34,075 nucleotides of DNA, taken from NCBI GenBank assembly GCA_903876665.1, contig CAIRAY010000087.1:1-34075 (forward strand), written 5' to 3'. Position 1 is the first letter of the stretch; each line of letters begins with the position of its first letter. Under the pieces are notes generated by a model. That model was not told where the DNA came from. It was given only the letters and a program-made list of their open reading frames with translations, and ran no database searches. This document shows positions 9,240-17,743 of this stretch, piece by piece. A program made the position numbers and the translations under genes. This DNA is from an uncultured Fibrobacterota bacterium (GTDB taxonomy: Bacteria; Fibrobacterota; Fibrobacteria; Fibrobacterales; Fibrobacteraceae).

Positions 9240-10247
9240 ATGATGATATTCTGGATTGGATTTTTGGCTTTTATTGGTTGCCTACTTGCGCTGGATTTGG
9301 GTGTATTTCACAAAACAGATGAAGAACCTGACACCAAGAGTGCCTTGCGCTGGACACTGGTTTGGGTGCTGGTGGCTTTGGCCTTCAGTGGTTTTATTTA
9401 CGGAGCTTACAGCCACCATTGGTTTGGAATAGGCTTAGGCCCCAATGGTCTTCCGCCCTTAGGTCTCAATGGTCTTCCCCTTGATCCTGCAACGGCTGGC
9501 AAAACTGCAGCAATGGATTTCATTACCGGTTACCTGATTGAATACTCGCTTTCACTCGACAATATTTTTGTGATTGCGATGATTTTTACCTTTTTCAAAA
9601 TCCCCGGAAAGTATCAGCATCGGGCTTTGTTCTGGGGAATCATTGGGGCCATCGTGTTGCGCGGTGCCCTCATTTTGGCGGGTACCGCATTGGTCAGCCG
9701 CTTTGAATGGGTCCTGTATCTTTTTGGTTTCTTCCTCGTTTTTACTGCCATCAAGATGCTGTTCAAGGGCGACGAGGAAATTGACCCCGAGCACAGCTGG
9801 ATTGTGAAGGGCGTGCGCAAATTTTACCCCGTCAGCCCTGTACTCGTCAACAACCACTTTTTTACCAAGCTTCCCGACGGGCGCAAAGCCGTGACACGCC
9901 TGTTTCTGGCCTTGGTGCTAATCGAAAATACCGACCTCATTTTCGCTTTGGACTCCATCCCTGCTATTTTCGCAGTGACCAAAGATCCCTTCATTGTATT
10001 TACCTCGAATATTTTTGCCATTCTGGGATTGCGCTCCCTGTTCTTTGCTTTGAGTGCCATGCTGAACAAGTTCCACCTGCTCAAATACAGCATTGTCGCA
10101 GTTCTGGGATTTGTCGGGGTCAAAATGCTGGTGGTCTATTTCGAAATCCACATTTCTTCGCCCATCTCCCTCACGGTCATCGTAACTTCCCTGACCCTCG
10201 GCGTGGTGGCTTCCCTGGCCTTCCCTCCCAAAACGACTTCTCCCTGA
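9240..10247 (+). CDS. TerC/Alx-family integral membrane metal exporter
   Basis: The 335-residue protein has about eight to nine membrane helices. Family motifs are LALDLGVF (start), IEYSLSLDNIFVIAMIF and LIFALDSIPAIFAV, whose membrane Asp residues are expected to bind metal. The family includes Alx and TerC, linked to manganese export, tellurite resistance and metal supply to secreted enzymes. A Gly/Pro-rich loop with a near-repeat (GPNGLPPLGLNGLPL, about 62-78) between helices 2 and 3 is unusual. TATCTT is 7 bases before the ATG with no ribosome site. A manganese riboswitch, common before such genes, is not evident and would not fit a leaderless start. A terminator follows. Confidence 0.92.
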   Translation: MMIFWIGFLAFIGCLLALDLGVFHKTDEEPDTKSALRWTLVWVLVALAFSGFIYGAYSHHWFGIGLGPNGLPPLGLNGLPLDPATAGKTAAMDFITGYLIEYSLSLDNIFVIAMIFTFFKIPGKYQHRALFWGIIGAIVLRGALILAGTALVSRFEWVLYLFGFFLVFTAIKMLFKGDEEIDPEHSWIVKGVRKFYPVSPVLVNNHFFTKLPDGRKAVTRLFLALVLIENTDLIFALDSIPAIFAVTKDPFIVFTSNIFAILGLRSLFFALSAMLNKFHLLKYSIVAVLGFVGVKMLVVYFEIHISSPISLTVIVTSLTLGVVASLAFPPKTTSP

Positions 10248-10252
10248 TTCCT

Positions 10253-10275
10253 GGGCCCTCTGGGCCCTTTTCTTT
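10253..10275 (+). terminator. Terminator between the TerC and TonB-receptor genes
   Basis: GGGCCC (10253-10258) and GGGCCC (10262-10267) pair around a three-base loop, followed by TTTTCTTT. The hairpin begins 6 bases after the TerC stop codon, so the receptor gene at 10285 probably has its own promoter or depends on read-through. Confidence 0.8.
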
Positions 10276-10284
10276 CGAGTAGCT

Positions 10285-12246
10285 ATGCGACAGAATCTCT
10301 ATCTCATTCTTTGTAGCGGACTGGCCTTCGGGGCGGATTCCCTTGCCGTGGATGGAGATCTGGGTACGACCGTGGTCACGGGCTCGCGCATGGAAGAGTC
10401 GAGCGAACTAGCTTCAGAGCGTATCACGGTGGTTTCGCGGGCCCAGATCGAGGCCATGAACGCGCACAATGTGGCCGAAGTCGTTAGCCACTTGCCCGGG
10501 GTAAATGTCTCTGTACATCCGGCCACTTCGGCCTTTGCGGAAGTGGGCATGCAGGGCCTAGGGGGCGCAGGCCTCAAGGTCCTTGTGGATGGCATAGAGA
10601 TGACCGGGGATGATGGCGGAAATAACCCTATCGCCTCCATTCCCATTGGCGATGTCGAGCGTATCGAAATTTTGCCCGGAGCGGCTTCGGCGCTTTATGG
10701 TTCAGACGCCATGGGCGGCGTAATCAATGTGATTACCCGGGTCAAAATGTCCCGAGCGGGACTTCGCCTGCGGGCGCGGGGTGGTTCAGGGACCGATGGC
10801 CGTCGTGCTGGGGATGCACAGGTGGCCAAGGCCTTGGGGTCCTTTTTGCTGCGAGCTTCGACTTCGTGGGATTGGGATCGGGGCAGTCGGCACGACACCA
10901 CCAACGCCTTCGGAGTTCCTTTGGCGATTTTCCCCATGCCACGCCAAGAGCTGGTGGCGGGAAGGCTTTCTGCGGACTTCACCCGCAAACAGTTGAAACT
11001 GGGATCCTCCTTTGGAGTGCGCCACCAAGTCCGTACCATTCGGGATGTGACTTTGTTTGAATCCAACTATGAGGAGACCGGTCTCGATGCTTCTTTGCAT
11101 GGACAAGCCCCCCTGACATCCAAGAGCGACCTGGCCGGGGAGGTGTACGTCCAGTCCTTCGATCGAACCTTGCAACAGAAAAACCTCACTTTTGGAAATG
11201 AGCTCCCTGCCCAGAAGTCCTCGTATTTGGATGCCGGTGCGGACCTGCGCCTCAGTCTGCGCCTGGATTCCTGGAACCTTCCTTTGTTTGGAATCAGCAA
11301 CCGTATTGAAACCCTGCAAAGTCCAGATTTTGAAAGCCGTCGGGATGACCGCATTGTTGATGTTTTTTCTCAGGATGTTATTTCACTTTGGGGAGATGAG
11401 CGGTATCAGTTGGTTCCGGGCATCCGCTATTCGGGAATTTTTACACCTAAACTATCCATGCGCATTTCTCCCTCCCCGACCTGGATTTTGCGGGCTTCTT
11501 ACGGCATGGGCTACCGGCGCCCGACCCTCAAGCAACGCTATTGGGTGTTCTTTCATCAGGCTCCTTATAACTTTCTTTTGCGGGGGAATCCCGATTTGCT
11601 GCCCGAGCGTTCGCACTCCTTGAATGCCAGCGCGGACTGGAAAATTCGCCCGACCTTCAAGGTTTGGGGGTCTATTTTCGGAAATGCGGTGCGGGACTTG
11701 ATTCAGGACACGGTCATCGACCCCACTCCAGGAAGTGCTTTAGATGTCCATGGCATACAACACTCCTATTTACATGTCCGCTCTTACGCCAATATTGGCA
11801 AGGCCTACACTACGGGCGGCTCTTTGGGAATGGAATGGAACAATGCCTTATGGAATTCCGCCCTCGCCTACTCCCGCCTGGTCGCTAAGCAGAGTACTTC
11901 TGCAGGCCTGTTCGATTTGCCCTTACAGACTCCGCACAGCCTGCGCGCTTCCCTAGCGCGGAATTTCCCTCAGCCCGATATTTCTTTGCGTCTAGAAGTG
12001 GACTACAACTCCCGCGAACTCTCTAGCGCCGAGCCTCGGCTGCATACTCCGGATTTTTTGATGGTCAACGCCTCGGTGCGCAAGACCATCCATAAACACT
12101 ATTCCCTGCTCGCTAGCGTAGACAATGCGCTGGATAATCTGAATGTTCAAAAGGGCGACCCGGCCATTGGCCTGGTATCCCAAGAAGACTGGTACGGGCT
12201 TCACGACGGTCGCATTTGGCGGCTGGAATTTACGGCGAATTACTAA
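10285..12246 (+). CDS. TonB-dependent outer-membrane receptor, probably for heme (HmuR/BtuB-like)
   Basis: The 653-residue protein has a signal peptide (about 1-17), a TonB-box-like stretch (TTVVTGSR, about 28-35) and a plug domain (about 45-152). The plug includes LPGVNVSV, VLVDGIEM and the conserved RIEILPGAASALYGSDAMGGVINVITR segment, which I name by its ends only as RIEILPG to VINVITR. A beta barrel fills the rest and ends in an aromatic-containing strand (WRLEFTANY). By family it imports a scarce ligand using TonB energy. The following gene encodes an HmuY-like protein, and the two together resemble the HmuR-HmuY heme system of Porphyromonas, so heme is the favoured ligand. No TonB/ExbBD genes are nearby. 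There is no clear ribosome site before the ATG. Confidence 0.9.
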   Translation: MRQNLYLILCSGLAFGADSLAVDGDLGTTVVTGSRMEESSELASERITVVSRAQIEAMNAHNVAEVVSHLPGVNVSVHPATSAFAEVGMQGLGGAGLKVLVDGIEMTGDDGGNNPIASIPIGDVERIEILPGAASALYGSDAMGGVINVITRVKMSRAGLRLRARGGSGTDGRRAGDAQVAKALGSFLLRASTSWDWDRGSRHDTTNAFGVPLAIFPMPRQELVAGRLSADFTRKQLKLGSSFGVRHQVRTIRDVTLFESNYEETGLDASLHGQAPLTSKSDLAGEVYVQSFDRTLQQKNLTFGNELPAQKSSYLDAGADLRLSLRLDSWNLPLFGISNRIETLQSPDFESRRDDRIVDVFSQDVISLWGDERYQLVPGIRYSGIFTPKLSMRISPSPTWILRASYGMGYRRPTLKQRYWVFFHQAPYNFLLRGNPDLLPERSHSLNASADWKIRPTFKVWGSIFGNAVRDLIQDTVIDPTPGSALDVHGIQHSYLHVRSYANIGKAYTTGGSLGMEWNNALWNSALAYSRLVAKQSTSAGLFDLPLQTPHSLRASLARNFPQPDISLRLEVDYNSRELSSAEPRLHTPDFLMVNASVRKTIHKHYSLLASVDNALDNLNVQKGDPAIGLVSQEDWYGLHDGRIWRLEFTANY

Positions 12247-12266
12247 AACTGATTCAAGGAGTCAAG

Positions 12267-13253
12267 ATGTCAACAAAAATAATTATCACCTCAGCACTAG
12301 GCATTGCGCTCACCCTGATGGGTTGCGATGGTGGCGGAACCACCCAACATGGGGCAGTGAATCTCGAGGGCACACTGGATACAGCTCTAGTGGACTACAA
12401 GAGCGACTCCTCCAAAACCGTGTATTTTGATTTCTCCACCGGCACCAAAACTGTGATTGCAGCCGATGCCTGGGACCTGGCCATTTCCACAACCGACGCC
12501 TCCGTCATCGCCAATTGTGGTCTTTATGGGGCGGGCGTTCGGCTCTATAAATCCACCTCGACAGATATTGCCGCGGATCTGACGTCCCTTGCGGATTCGG
12601 TGGCGGGCATCATCGACTCCAGCTCCAATCCTCTCGCAGGCGCGTACAACATTCAGGGCGCTGGCAACGATACGGTGTTTTTGGTAAAGGACCAGGCCGG
12701 CGTGTTCTATAAAATCCAGTTTGAAAGTTTTGGCCCGGCGGGGAAATTCAGTCTGCTTTTGGCTAAGGGACTTGCAGGAACGGCAAACACCCTGACGGGA
12801 ACCTTAGAGGAAAAAACCGATCATGTTTACCTGGATTTGGGAACGGCCAAAGAAGTGACACAAGGAATTCCGCAGGAGGATTCCTGGGATATCCGCTTTG
12901 TGCGCGCTTTGGAATTCTTTCAAGGCCCCGCAGGCTTTGGTCCCCGGTCCGCCATCCAGCTCAATTCCGCAAAGGGCGTAAAGGCCAACCTGATCGGCCC
13001 AGTGGCATTCGATTCGGTAACCACCATGGATTCGAATAGCCTTTCTGTAGACCCAAATGCAATTGGCGCGGGCTGGTATGTTTCGGTCTACGACCAGGCC
13101 ACGCATATTTCCACGGTCACGGTTCCGGTCCAGACCTATGTCATCCAAACCACAGAAGGCGACCTGGTAAAGGTGCAATTCCTGACCTTTTATGGCCCGA
13201 ACAACGAGGGCTTCTATACCGTCTTCAAGTGGATTTCTGAGAGCAATATGTAA
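12267..13253 (+). CDS. Lipoprotein with two HmuY-like heme-binding domains
   Basis: The start at 12267 is chosen over 12216 because AAGGAG lies just upstream and a lipoprotein signal (MSTKIIITSALG, lipobox LMGC) follows at once. The 328-residue protein contains two similar halves. The first (about 38-170) has TVYFDFSTGTK, AWDLAIS and YKIQFESFG. The second (about 178-326) has DHVYLDLGTAK, SWDIRFVR and LVKVQFLTFYG. These match the strand order of the HmuY family, which in Porphyromonas takes heme from host proteins and hands it to HmuR. Ligand residues are uncertain because the halves contain few His (in TDHVYLDL and QATHIST). It starts 20 bases after the receptor, in an evident operon. Confidence 0.82.
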   Translation: MSTKIIITSALGIALTLMGCDGGGTTQHGAVNLEGTLDTALVDYKSDSSKTVYFDFSTGTKTVIAADAWDLAISTTDASVIANCGLYGAGVRLYKSTSTDIAADLTSLADSVAGIIDSSSNPLAGAYNIQGAGNDTVFLVKDQAGVFYKIQFESFGPAGKFSLLLAKGLAGTANTLTGTLEEKTDHVYLDLGTAKEVTQGIPQEDSWDIRFVRALEFFQGPAGFGPRSAIQLNSAKGVKANLIGPVAFDSVTTMDSNSLSVDPNAIGAGWYVSVYDQATHISTVTVPVQTYVIQTTEGDLVKVQFLTFYGPNNEGFYTVFKWISESNM

Positions 13254-13278
13254 GGACGCGGGCTTTCTCGCGGATTCC

Positions 13279-13290
13279 TAGATTTGGGAC
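13279..13290 (+). promoter_or_regulatory. -10-like TAGATT before the tandem ABC gene
   Basis: TAGATT (13279-13284) lies 6 bases before the ATG at 13291, with no ribosome site. It suggests that this gene can be transcribed separately from the receptor operon. Confidence 0.35.
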
Positions 13291-14553
13291 ATGAGCCTGC
13301 AAAGAATCATTGTCGCCGATGCTGCGCAAAGGGCAATCCAGCTGGAAGCTCTTGCCTCCCCAATAGGAGGCCATTGCGCCCTGGTGAATGCGGCCCTGCA
13401 AATTCGGGTGCAGATCACCTTTACGCGCTTTTGGCAGGAGCGTTTGGTCAGCCTGGAAGAGCCGGAGGCTCCGCTGGTGCGGGACTTTCTGCTGAAGACA
13501 CCATTCATTTTGCAGTCCATGCGACGGGTAGAGCACGAGGCTCTTCCCGCCACCAACCCCGCCCTTTTGGAACAGGCGCAAAGTCTGTTTGATATTTCTT
13601 CGGCGATGTTGAGTAGGAAGCTTGCGAGCCTGTCCAACGGCCAATTGCGCCGCCTTTTAGTGGCGCGCGCCTTTATGGAAGGCCCTCGCACTTTGATTCT
13701 AGACGATCCGCTCAGTGGCCTGGATCCTGCGCACCGCCAAGCCATGGAACAAGCCATTGAAAATATTTCCCATAGTAGTTTGAATGTAATTATGGGTCTT
13801 CCGGAAGAAGAGGGTCTGGGGATTCCAGCCCTGGATTTCCGCCTTCGCGGGAATGACATGAGTAGCAGGGATGGCAAGATGGCGAATGCACCCCGGGGTG
13901 AAGAATTGGTGAGTTTGGATGGAATCAATGTTCGCTTTGGCGAAAGTGTCATCTTGGAAAATTATAACTGGGCCATTTATGCCGGAGAACACTGGCTTTT
14001 GCAGGGGGCCAACGGCTCGGGCAAAAGCTCCCTGTTGACTTTTTTGACGGCGGATCATCCACAGATTTACCGGAATCGGGTGCGCCTTTTTGGGCAAATG
14101 CCCGGGCAAGGTCTTTCGGTATGGGAGCATAAGCGCCAGATCGGATTTTGCTCTCCGGAATTGCATCATCAATGGAGCGAAGGTGGGACCCTATTTTCAA
14201 TTGTTGCGTCCGGGTATCTAAATCCTCGCGAAGGGGCGCGACCATTCCTTTGGGAAGAACGCAGTGCGGTCATGGATCTTTTGCAATCGCTCGGACTTGA
14301 TGCCAACCAGGATTTTTCCGAGGTGGCTTACCCGGTCCAGCGCCTGGTGCTGGTCATGCGGGCACTGATCCGCAAACCGCGCCTGCTGATTTTGGATGAG
14401 CCCGACCAGGGATTGGATTCGCACTTTAGGCAAAAACTTTGGGACTTGCTGGATCAGCGTTTAGCGTTGAGCGACACGACGCTGGTGTTGGCATCTCACC
14501 ATGGGGAACACCATCCCCAGGCCATTGCTCATTTCATGACTCTCTGGAGCTGA
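13291..14553 (+). CDS. Tandem ABC ATPase (ModF-like) with complementary degenerate halves
   Basis: The 420-residue soluble protein has two ABC domains. The N-terminal half (about 1-170) has a signature LSNGQ (114-118) and Walker B RTLILDDP (133-140) but no recognisable Walker A. The C-terminal half (about 205-420) has Walker A GANGSGKSS (239-247), Walker B RLLILDEP with E370 and an H-loop (LASHHGEH), but its signature position reads AYPVQRLVL. One composite ATP site could therefore form. Residues about 177-190 (PALDFRLRGNDM) are encoded by a repeat inserted in the linker. The layout resembles ModF, whose function is poorly defined. The start is 37 bases after the HmuY-like gene; TAGATT lies 6 bases before the ATG. 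The 3' end overlaps the converging response-regulator gene by 25 bp. Confidence 0.8.
   Translation: MSLQRIIVADAAQRAIQLEALASPIGGHCALVNAALQIRVQITFTRFWQERLVSLEEPEAPLVRDFLLKTPFILQSMRRVEHEALPATNPALLEQAQSLFDISSAMLSRKLASLSNGQLRRLLVARAFMEGPRTLILDDPLSGLDPAHRQAMEQAIENISHSSLNVIMGLPEEEGLGIPALDFRLRGNDMSSRDGKMANAPRGEELVSLDGINVRFGESVILENYNWAIYAGEHWLLQGANGSGKSSLLTFLTADHPQIYRNRVRLFGQMPGQGLSVWEHKRQIGFCSPELHHQWSEGGTLFSIVASGYLNPREGARPFLWEERSAVMDLLQSLGLDANQDFSEVAYPVQRLVLVMRALIRKPRLLILDEPDQGLDSHFRQKLWDLLDQRLALSDTTLVLASHHGEHHPQAIAHFMTLWS
13821..13858 (+). repeat. Palindromic repeat inside the ABC linker coding region
   Basis: A seven-pair stem, TTTCCGC with GCGGGAA (13837-13853, one G-U pair), is followed by the outer end ATGACA. 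A second small hairpin, TCCAG/CTGGA, lies at 13824-13835. It encodes PALDFRLRGNDM without breaking the frame and ends like the other dispersed copies. Confidence 0.75.
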
Positions 14554-14900
14554 TTTTTCAGGGTTTCCAGTTCCACGGGCTTGAACATAAACCCGCTAGC
14601 CCCGCTCTCTGTGGCTTGGAGCGGAAGATCCCGGTCGGCGTCTCCGGTGAGCATGACGCAGGGAATTTCCAAGATTCGCTTGCTGGGGTGATTGCGCATC
14701 CAATTCAGCAGGTCCAATCCGTTGCCACTGGGAATATGGTGGTCCAGGATGACCAAGCCGATTTCCGAGTCCTGCTCCAGATGATTGGCGGCATCCGTGA
14801 TGTTGTCATGTTCCACAAATTTGGTGTGACCAAGCGCCTCGAGTTGCTTCTGTATGGTTTTTCGAAATACCGGGGAGTCGTCGACGCACATGATTTTCAT
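14529..14900 (-). CDS. Single-domain response regulator (CheY-like)
   Basis: The 123-residue protein is a lone receiver domain without an output domain. Conserved residues are D7/D8 (MCVDDS), phosphoacceptor D53 (VILDHHIPSGNG), T85 (MLTGD) and K107 (MFKPV). Such proteins act by protein contact or as intermediates in a phosphorelay. It could accept phosphate from a HPt protein such as the kinase at 1044-4628, but this is only a possibility. It converges with the ABC gene and overlaps its 3' end. TACTTT lies 7 bases before the ATG, again without a ribosome site. Confidence 0.92.
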   Translation of the reverse strand: MKIMCVDDSPVFRKTIQKQLEALGHTKFVEHDNITDAANHLEQDSEIGLVILDHHIPSGNGLDLLNWMRNHPSKRILEIPCVMLTGDADRDLPLQATESGASGFMFKPVELETLKNQLQRVMK

Positions 14901-14913
14901 AACGGTTAAAGTA
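14901..14913 (-). promoter_or_regulatory. -10-like TACTTT before the response regulator
   Basis: On the minus strand TACTTT (14913-14908) is 7 bases before the ATG. No ribosome site is present. A weak -35 (CTGACC) can be drawn about 18 bases upstream. Confidence 0.4.
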
Positions 14914-15130
14914 CTGCAATTGCGACAAAAAGGGTCAGGGTAAATGGAAAAACATGGTGCGAGTTATAGTGCTCTCTCAGATTGATTGAGACACAAAGGA
15001 TTCCCCTCTCCCGTTGGGTGGGGGATGGACTGGCACATCGCTGCGATACGAATAAACTCGGACGAATGCAAACAGTTGTTGGCAGAAAGATTCGAGGCAT
15101 TCAGTTAAAACGGTGTCATTTTCAATACAA

Positions 15131-15168
15131 TAAAAAAGGAGAGCCACTATCCGCAACTCTCCTTTTTT
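15131..15168 (-). terminator. Bidirectional-type terminator downstream of tex
   Basis: GGAGAG (15138-15143) pairs with CTCTCC (15157-15162). Six A precede and six T follow, so the stem extends and a U tract exists in both directions. It serves tex, which is transcribed leftward. Confidence 0.85.
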
Positions 15169-15182
15169 CAATTCTTAATAGT

Positions 15183-15229
15183 TCCCACTCAAGCAAACGC
15201 TTGATAGTGGGACTTATACACGAAGTGTA
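15183..15229. other. Two further hairpins in the tex 3' region
   Basis: TCCCACT-CAAGC (15183-15194) pairs with GCTTG-AT-AGTGGGA (15199-15212). TACAC/GTGTA forms a small stem at 15217-15229. CCACTATC (15144-15151), in the terminator loop, can pair with GATAGTGG (15203-15210) in the second stem, so alternative folds exist. The remaining 14914-15120 has no gene I can support. An imperfect palindrome around 15003-15030 (CCCCTCTCCCGTTGGG and on) may be a remnant of another repeat. Confidence 0.5.
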
Positions 15230-15250
15230 CAATTCTCAACTATTCTTCTC

Positions 15251-17743
15251 TTATCGTCCACCCTTCATCAGGGAAGCCAGGCTTACGCTGAGCTTCACAT
15301 GCTGGGCTTTCTTTTCGTCCTTTTTGCCACCGGGGTTTTTGCCCGCGAGCATGTTTTTGAGATCGGCGATGGTCGCATGGCCCTGGGTAGGTCCGTTGCC
15401 ACGCTGTTGGTCACGACCTTGCTGACCGCCCTGCGGACCACCTTGAGGACCACGATGATCCCCACGGCCACCTTGTTGTTGACCACGGTTATCACGATTA
15501 TCACGACCGCCACGCTCTCCGCGTGCGCCACCGTGCCCGCCGTGTCCGCCATGCTGTCCGCGCTGATCTTGACCGCGCTGGGCACCGCCGGCATTGCCTT
15601 CTGCCACTTCGGGCTTGGCCGAGAGGCTGATGCGCTTGTTCTGCACATCGACCGCTAGGACGCGTACTTTGACCACATCGCCCACGGTGAGGGCGAGCTT
15701 GGCGTCCTTCACGAAGGTCTGGGAGATTTCGGAAATATGGATGAGGCCGTCCTGATGCACGCCGATGTCCACAAAGGCACCGAAGTTGGTCACATTGGTG
15801 ACGACGCCTTCGAGCCAGGAGCCGGTGATAAGATCTTGGATGTTCTGGATCTTGTCGCTGAAGGTCGCGTAGGTGAATTCTTTACGCGGATCGCGATTAG
15901 GCTTTTCGATTTCGGAGATGATGTCGGCGAGGGTATGTTTACCCACCTTGTCATCAATGAATTCTTCGGCTTTGACGGACTTGAGTACGGACATGTTGCC
16001 TAGGAGTTCCTTAACCGTTAGGCTGTTTTTGCTGGCGATCTTTTCGACCAAGCCATAGTTTTCAGGATGCACGGCGGAACAATCCAATGGATTTTCGGCA
16101 TCAGGAATGCGTAAGAAGCCTGCAGCCTGTTCGAAGGCCTTGGGTCCGAAACCCTTGATCTTCATGACTTCCTGGCGACCCTTGAAGGCACCATGCTCAT
16201 TGCGGTATTCCAAGATGCTGTGTGCAAGAGACTTGCTGATGCCGGCCACATATCCGAGCAGGGATTCGGAGGCGGAGTTCAAATCCACACCGACCATGTT
16301 CACGCAACTTTCCACCACTTCGTCGAGACGCTTCTGCAATTCTTTCTGGTTCACATCGTGCTGGTATTGACCTACGCCGATGGCCTTGGGATCGACCTTC
16401 ACGAGTTCTGCGAGGGGATCTTGGAGGCGACGGCCGATGGAGATAGCGCCACGGGTAGTGACATCTTCCTTGGGGAATTCTTCGATGGCGATCATGGAGG
16501 CGGAATAGACCGACGCTCCCGATTCGTTCACGATGACCTTGACCGGGCGTGGCTTGAGGTCGGCAATGAATTCAGCGATGAAGGCATCGGTTTCGCGGCC
16601 CGCGGTTCCGTTGCCGATGGCGATGAGCTGGATTCCGTATTTGGCAACGAGTTCCTTGACCTTCTTCTTGGAGCCCGCGATGTCCTTCTGGGGCTCGTGC
16701 GGATAGATGACGCAATGGTCGAGGAACTTTCCGTTCTCATCCATTACGGCGACCTTGACCCCGGAGCGGAAGCCCGGATCGAGGGCCAGCACAGCCTTGT
16801 GACCGGCGGGTGAGGCGAGCAGAATGTCGCGCAGATTTTTGGAGAATACGGTGAAAGCTTCGAGCTCGGCGCGCTCTTTCATGAGCAGGCGAACTTCGGT
16901 TTCAAGGGAGGGCTTGAGCAAGCGGTCGTAGCTATCCTTGCACATCGCGTCGAGGAAAGGCTTCCAAACCGTGGTGGCTTTGACCACGAGAGTCTGCAGG
17001 TAGCCCACGTAGTTTTCGTCGGGCATGTCCATGGAGATGCGCAGGACCTTTTCTTTTTCGCCACGACGGATGGCGAGCACCCGGTGAGAAGGCATTTTGG
17101 AGAGGGGCTCGGAGAACTCGTAGTAGTTCTTGAATTTGGTCTCTTGGGTTTCAAATTCCTTGCGGACTTTGGAAACCATGATGCCTTCTTTTTCGATGCG
17201 GGCGCGCAGGTACTGGCGGCACTCGGTGCGGTCCGCAAGCTCTTCGGCCAGGATGTCGCAGGCCATCTGCACGGCGGCGATGGGGTCGGCGAGACCCTTT
17301 TCTTCGGAAAGATAAATGCGGCCAATTTCTTCGGCGGTATTGGAGGTGGGCTCCTGGGCTTCGATGATACGGGCAAGGGGCTCCAGTCCACATTCCTTGG
17401 CGATGGTGGCGCGGGTACGCTTCTTGGGCTTGTAGGGCGCGTAAATGTCTTCGAGCAAGGTCTTGTCCAAGCAACCGATGATCTGGGCCTTGAGCTCGGG
17501 GCTGAGTTTGCCCTGTTCTTCGATGCTCTTGAGCACGGTGGTCTTGCGCTCGTCGAGCTCGCGATGGTACTCCAGGCCATGCTGGATGTCGCGCAACTGG
17601 ATTTCGTCCAGGGTGCCGGTCTGGTCTTTGCGGTAGCGGGCGATGAAGGGAACTGTGCCACCCTCATCCATCAGCTCCACGGCTTTGGCGACGCGCCATT
17701 CTTCGATGTTCAGTTGTTGCGAAATGATCGCTGCAAAATTCAT
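15251..17743 (-). CDS. tex: Tex family RNA-binding transcription accessory protein with RG-rich tail
   Basis: The 830-residue protein matches Tex throughout: an N-terminal helical domain (FIARYRKDQTGTLDE), a YqgF/RNase H-like domain (ALDPGFRSGVKVAV, about 320-455), helix-hairpin-helix repeats (SLLGYVAGISKSLA, about 490-555) and an S1 domain (LEGVVTNVTNFGAFVDIGV, about 645-712). Tex binds nucleic acid and associates with RNA polymerase and RNA turnover in several bacteria. Residues about 714-790 form a Gly/Arg/Gln/His-rich tail with RGG, RGQ and GGHGG motifs, followed by a lysine-rich end (KLSVSLASLMKGGR). This tail is longer than in the best-known Tex proteins. The ATG has a weak AGGA upstream. 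The gene is monocistronic with a strong terminator. Confidence 0.95.
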   Translation of the reverse strand: MNFAAIISQQLNIEEWRVAKAVELMDEGGTVPFIARYRKDQTGTLDEIQLRDIQHGLEYHRELDERKTTVLKSIEEQGKLSPELKAQIIGCLDKTLLEDIYAPYKPKKRTRATIAKECGLEPLARIIEAQEPTSNTAEEIGRIYLSEEKGLADPIAAVQMACDILAEELADRTECRQYLRARIEKEGIMVSKVRKEFETQETKFKNYYEFSEPLSKMPSHRVLAIRRGEKEKVLRISMDMPDENYVGYLQTLVVKATTVWKPFLDAMCKDSYDRLLKPSLETEVRLLMKERAELEAFTVFSKNLRDILLASPAGHKAVLALDPGFRSGVKVAVMDENGKFLDHCVIYPHEPQKDIAGSKKKVKELVAKYGIQLIAIGNGTAGRETDAFIAEFIADLKPRPVKVIVNESGASVYSASMIAIEEFPKEDVTTRGAISIGRRLQDPLAELVKVDPKAIGVGQYQHDVNQKELQKRLDEVVESCVNMVGVDLNSASESLLGYVAGISKSLAHSILEYRNEHGAFKGRQEVMKIKGFGPKAFEQAAGFLRIPDAENPLDCSAVHPENYGLVEKIASKNSLTVKELLGNMSVLKSVKAEEFIDDKVGKHTLADIISEIEKPNRDPRKEFTYATFSDKIQNIQDLITGSWLEGVVTNVTNFGAFVDIGVHQDGLIHISEISQTFVKDAKLALTVGDVVKVRVLAVDVQNKRISLSAKPEVAEGNAGGAQRGQDQRGQHGGHGGHGGARGERGGRDNRDNRGQQQGGRGDHRGPQGGPQGGQQGRDQQRGNGPTQGHATIADLKNMLAGKNPGGKKDEKKAQHVKLSVSLASLMKGGR

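Noticed and set aside
14982-15425. 147-codon plus-strand frame
   Set aside because: It runs through the tex terminator and antisense to the tex tail, whose strong codon bias creates open shadows.
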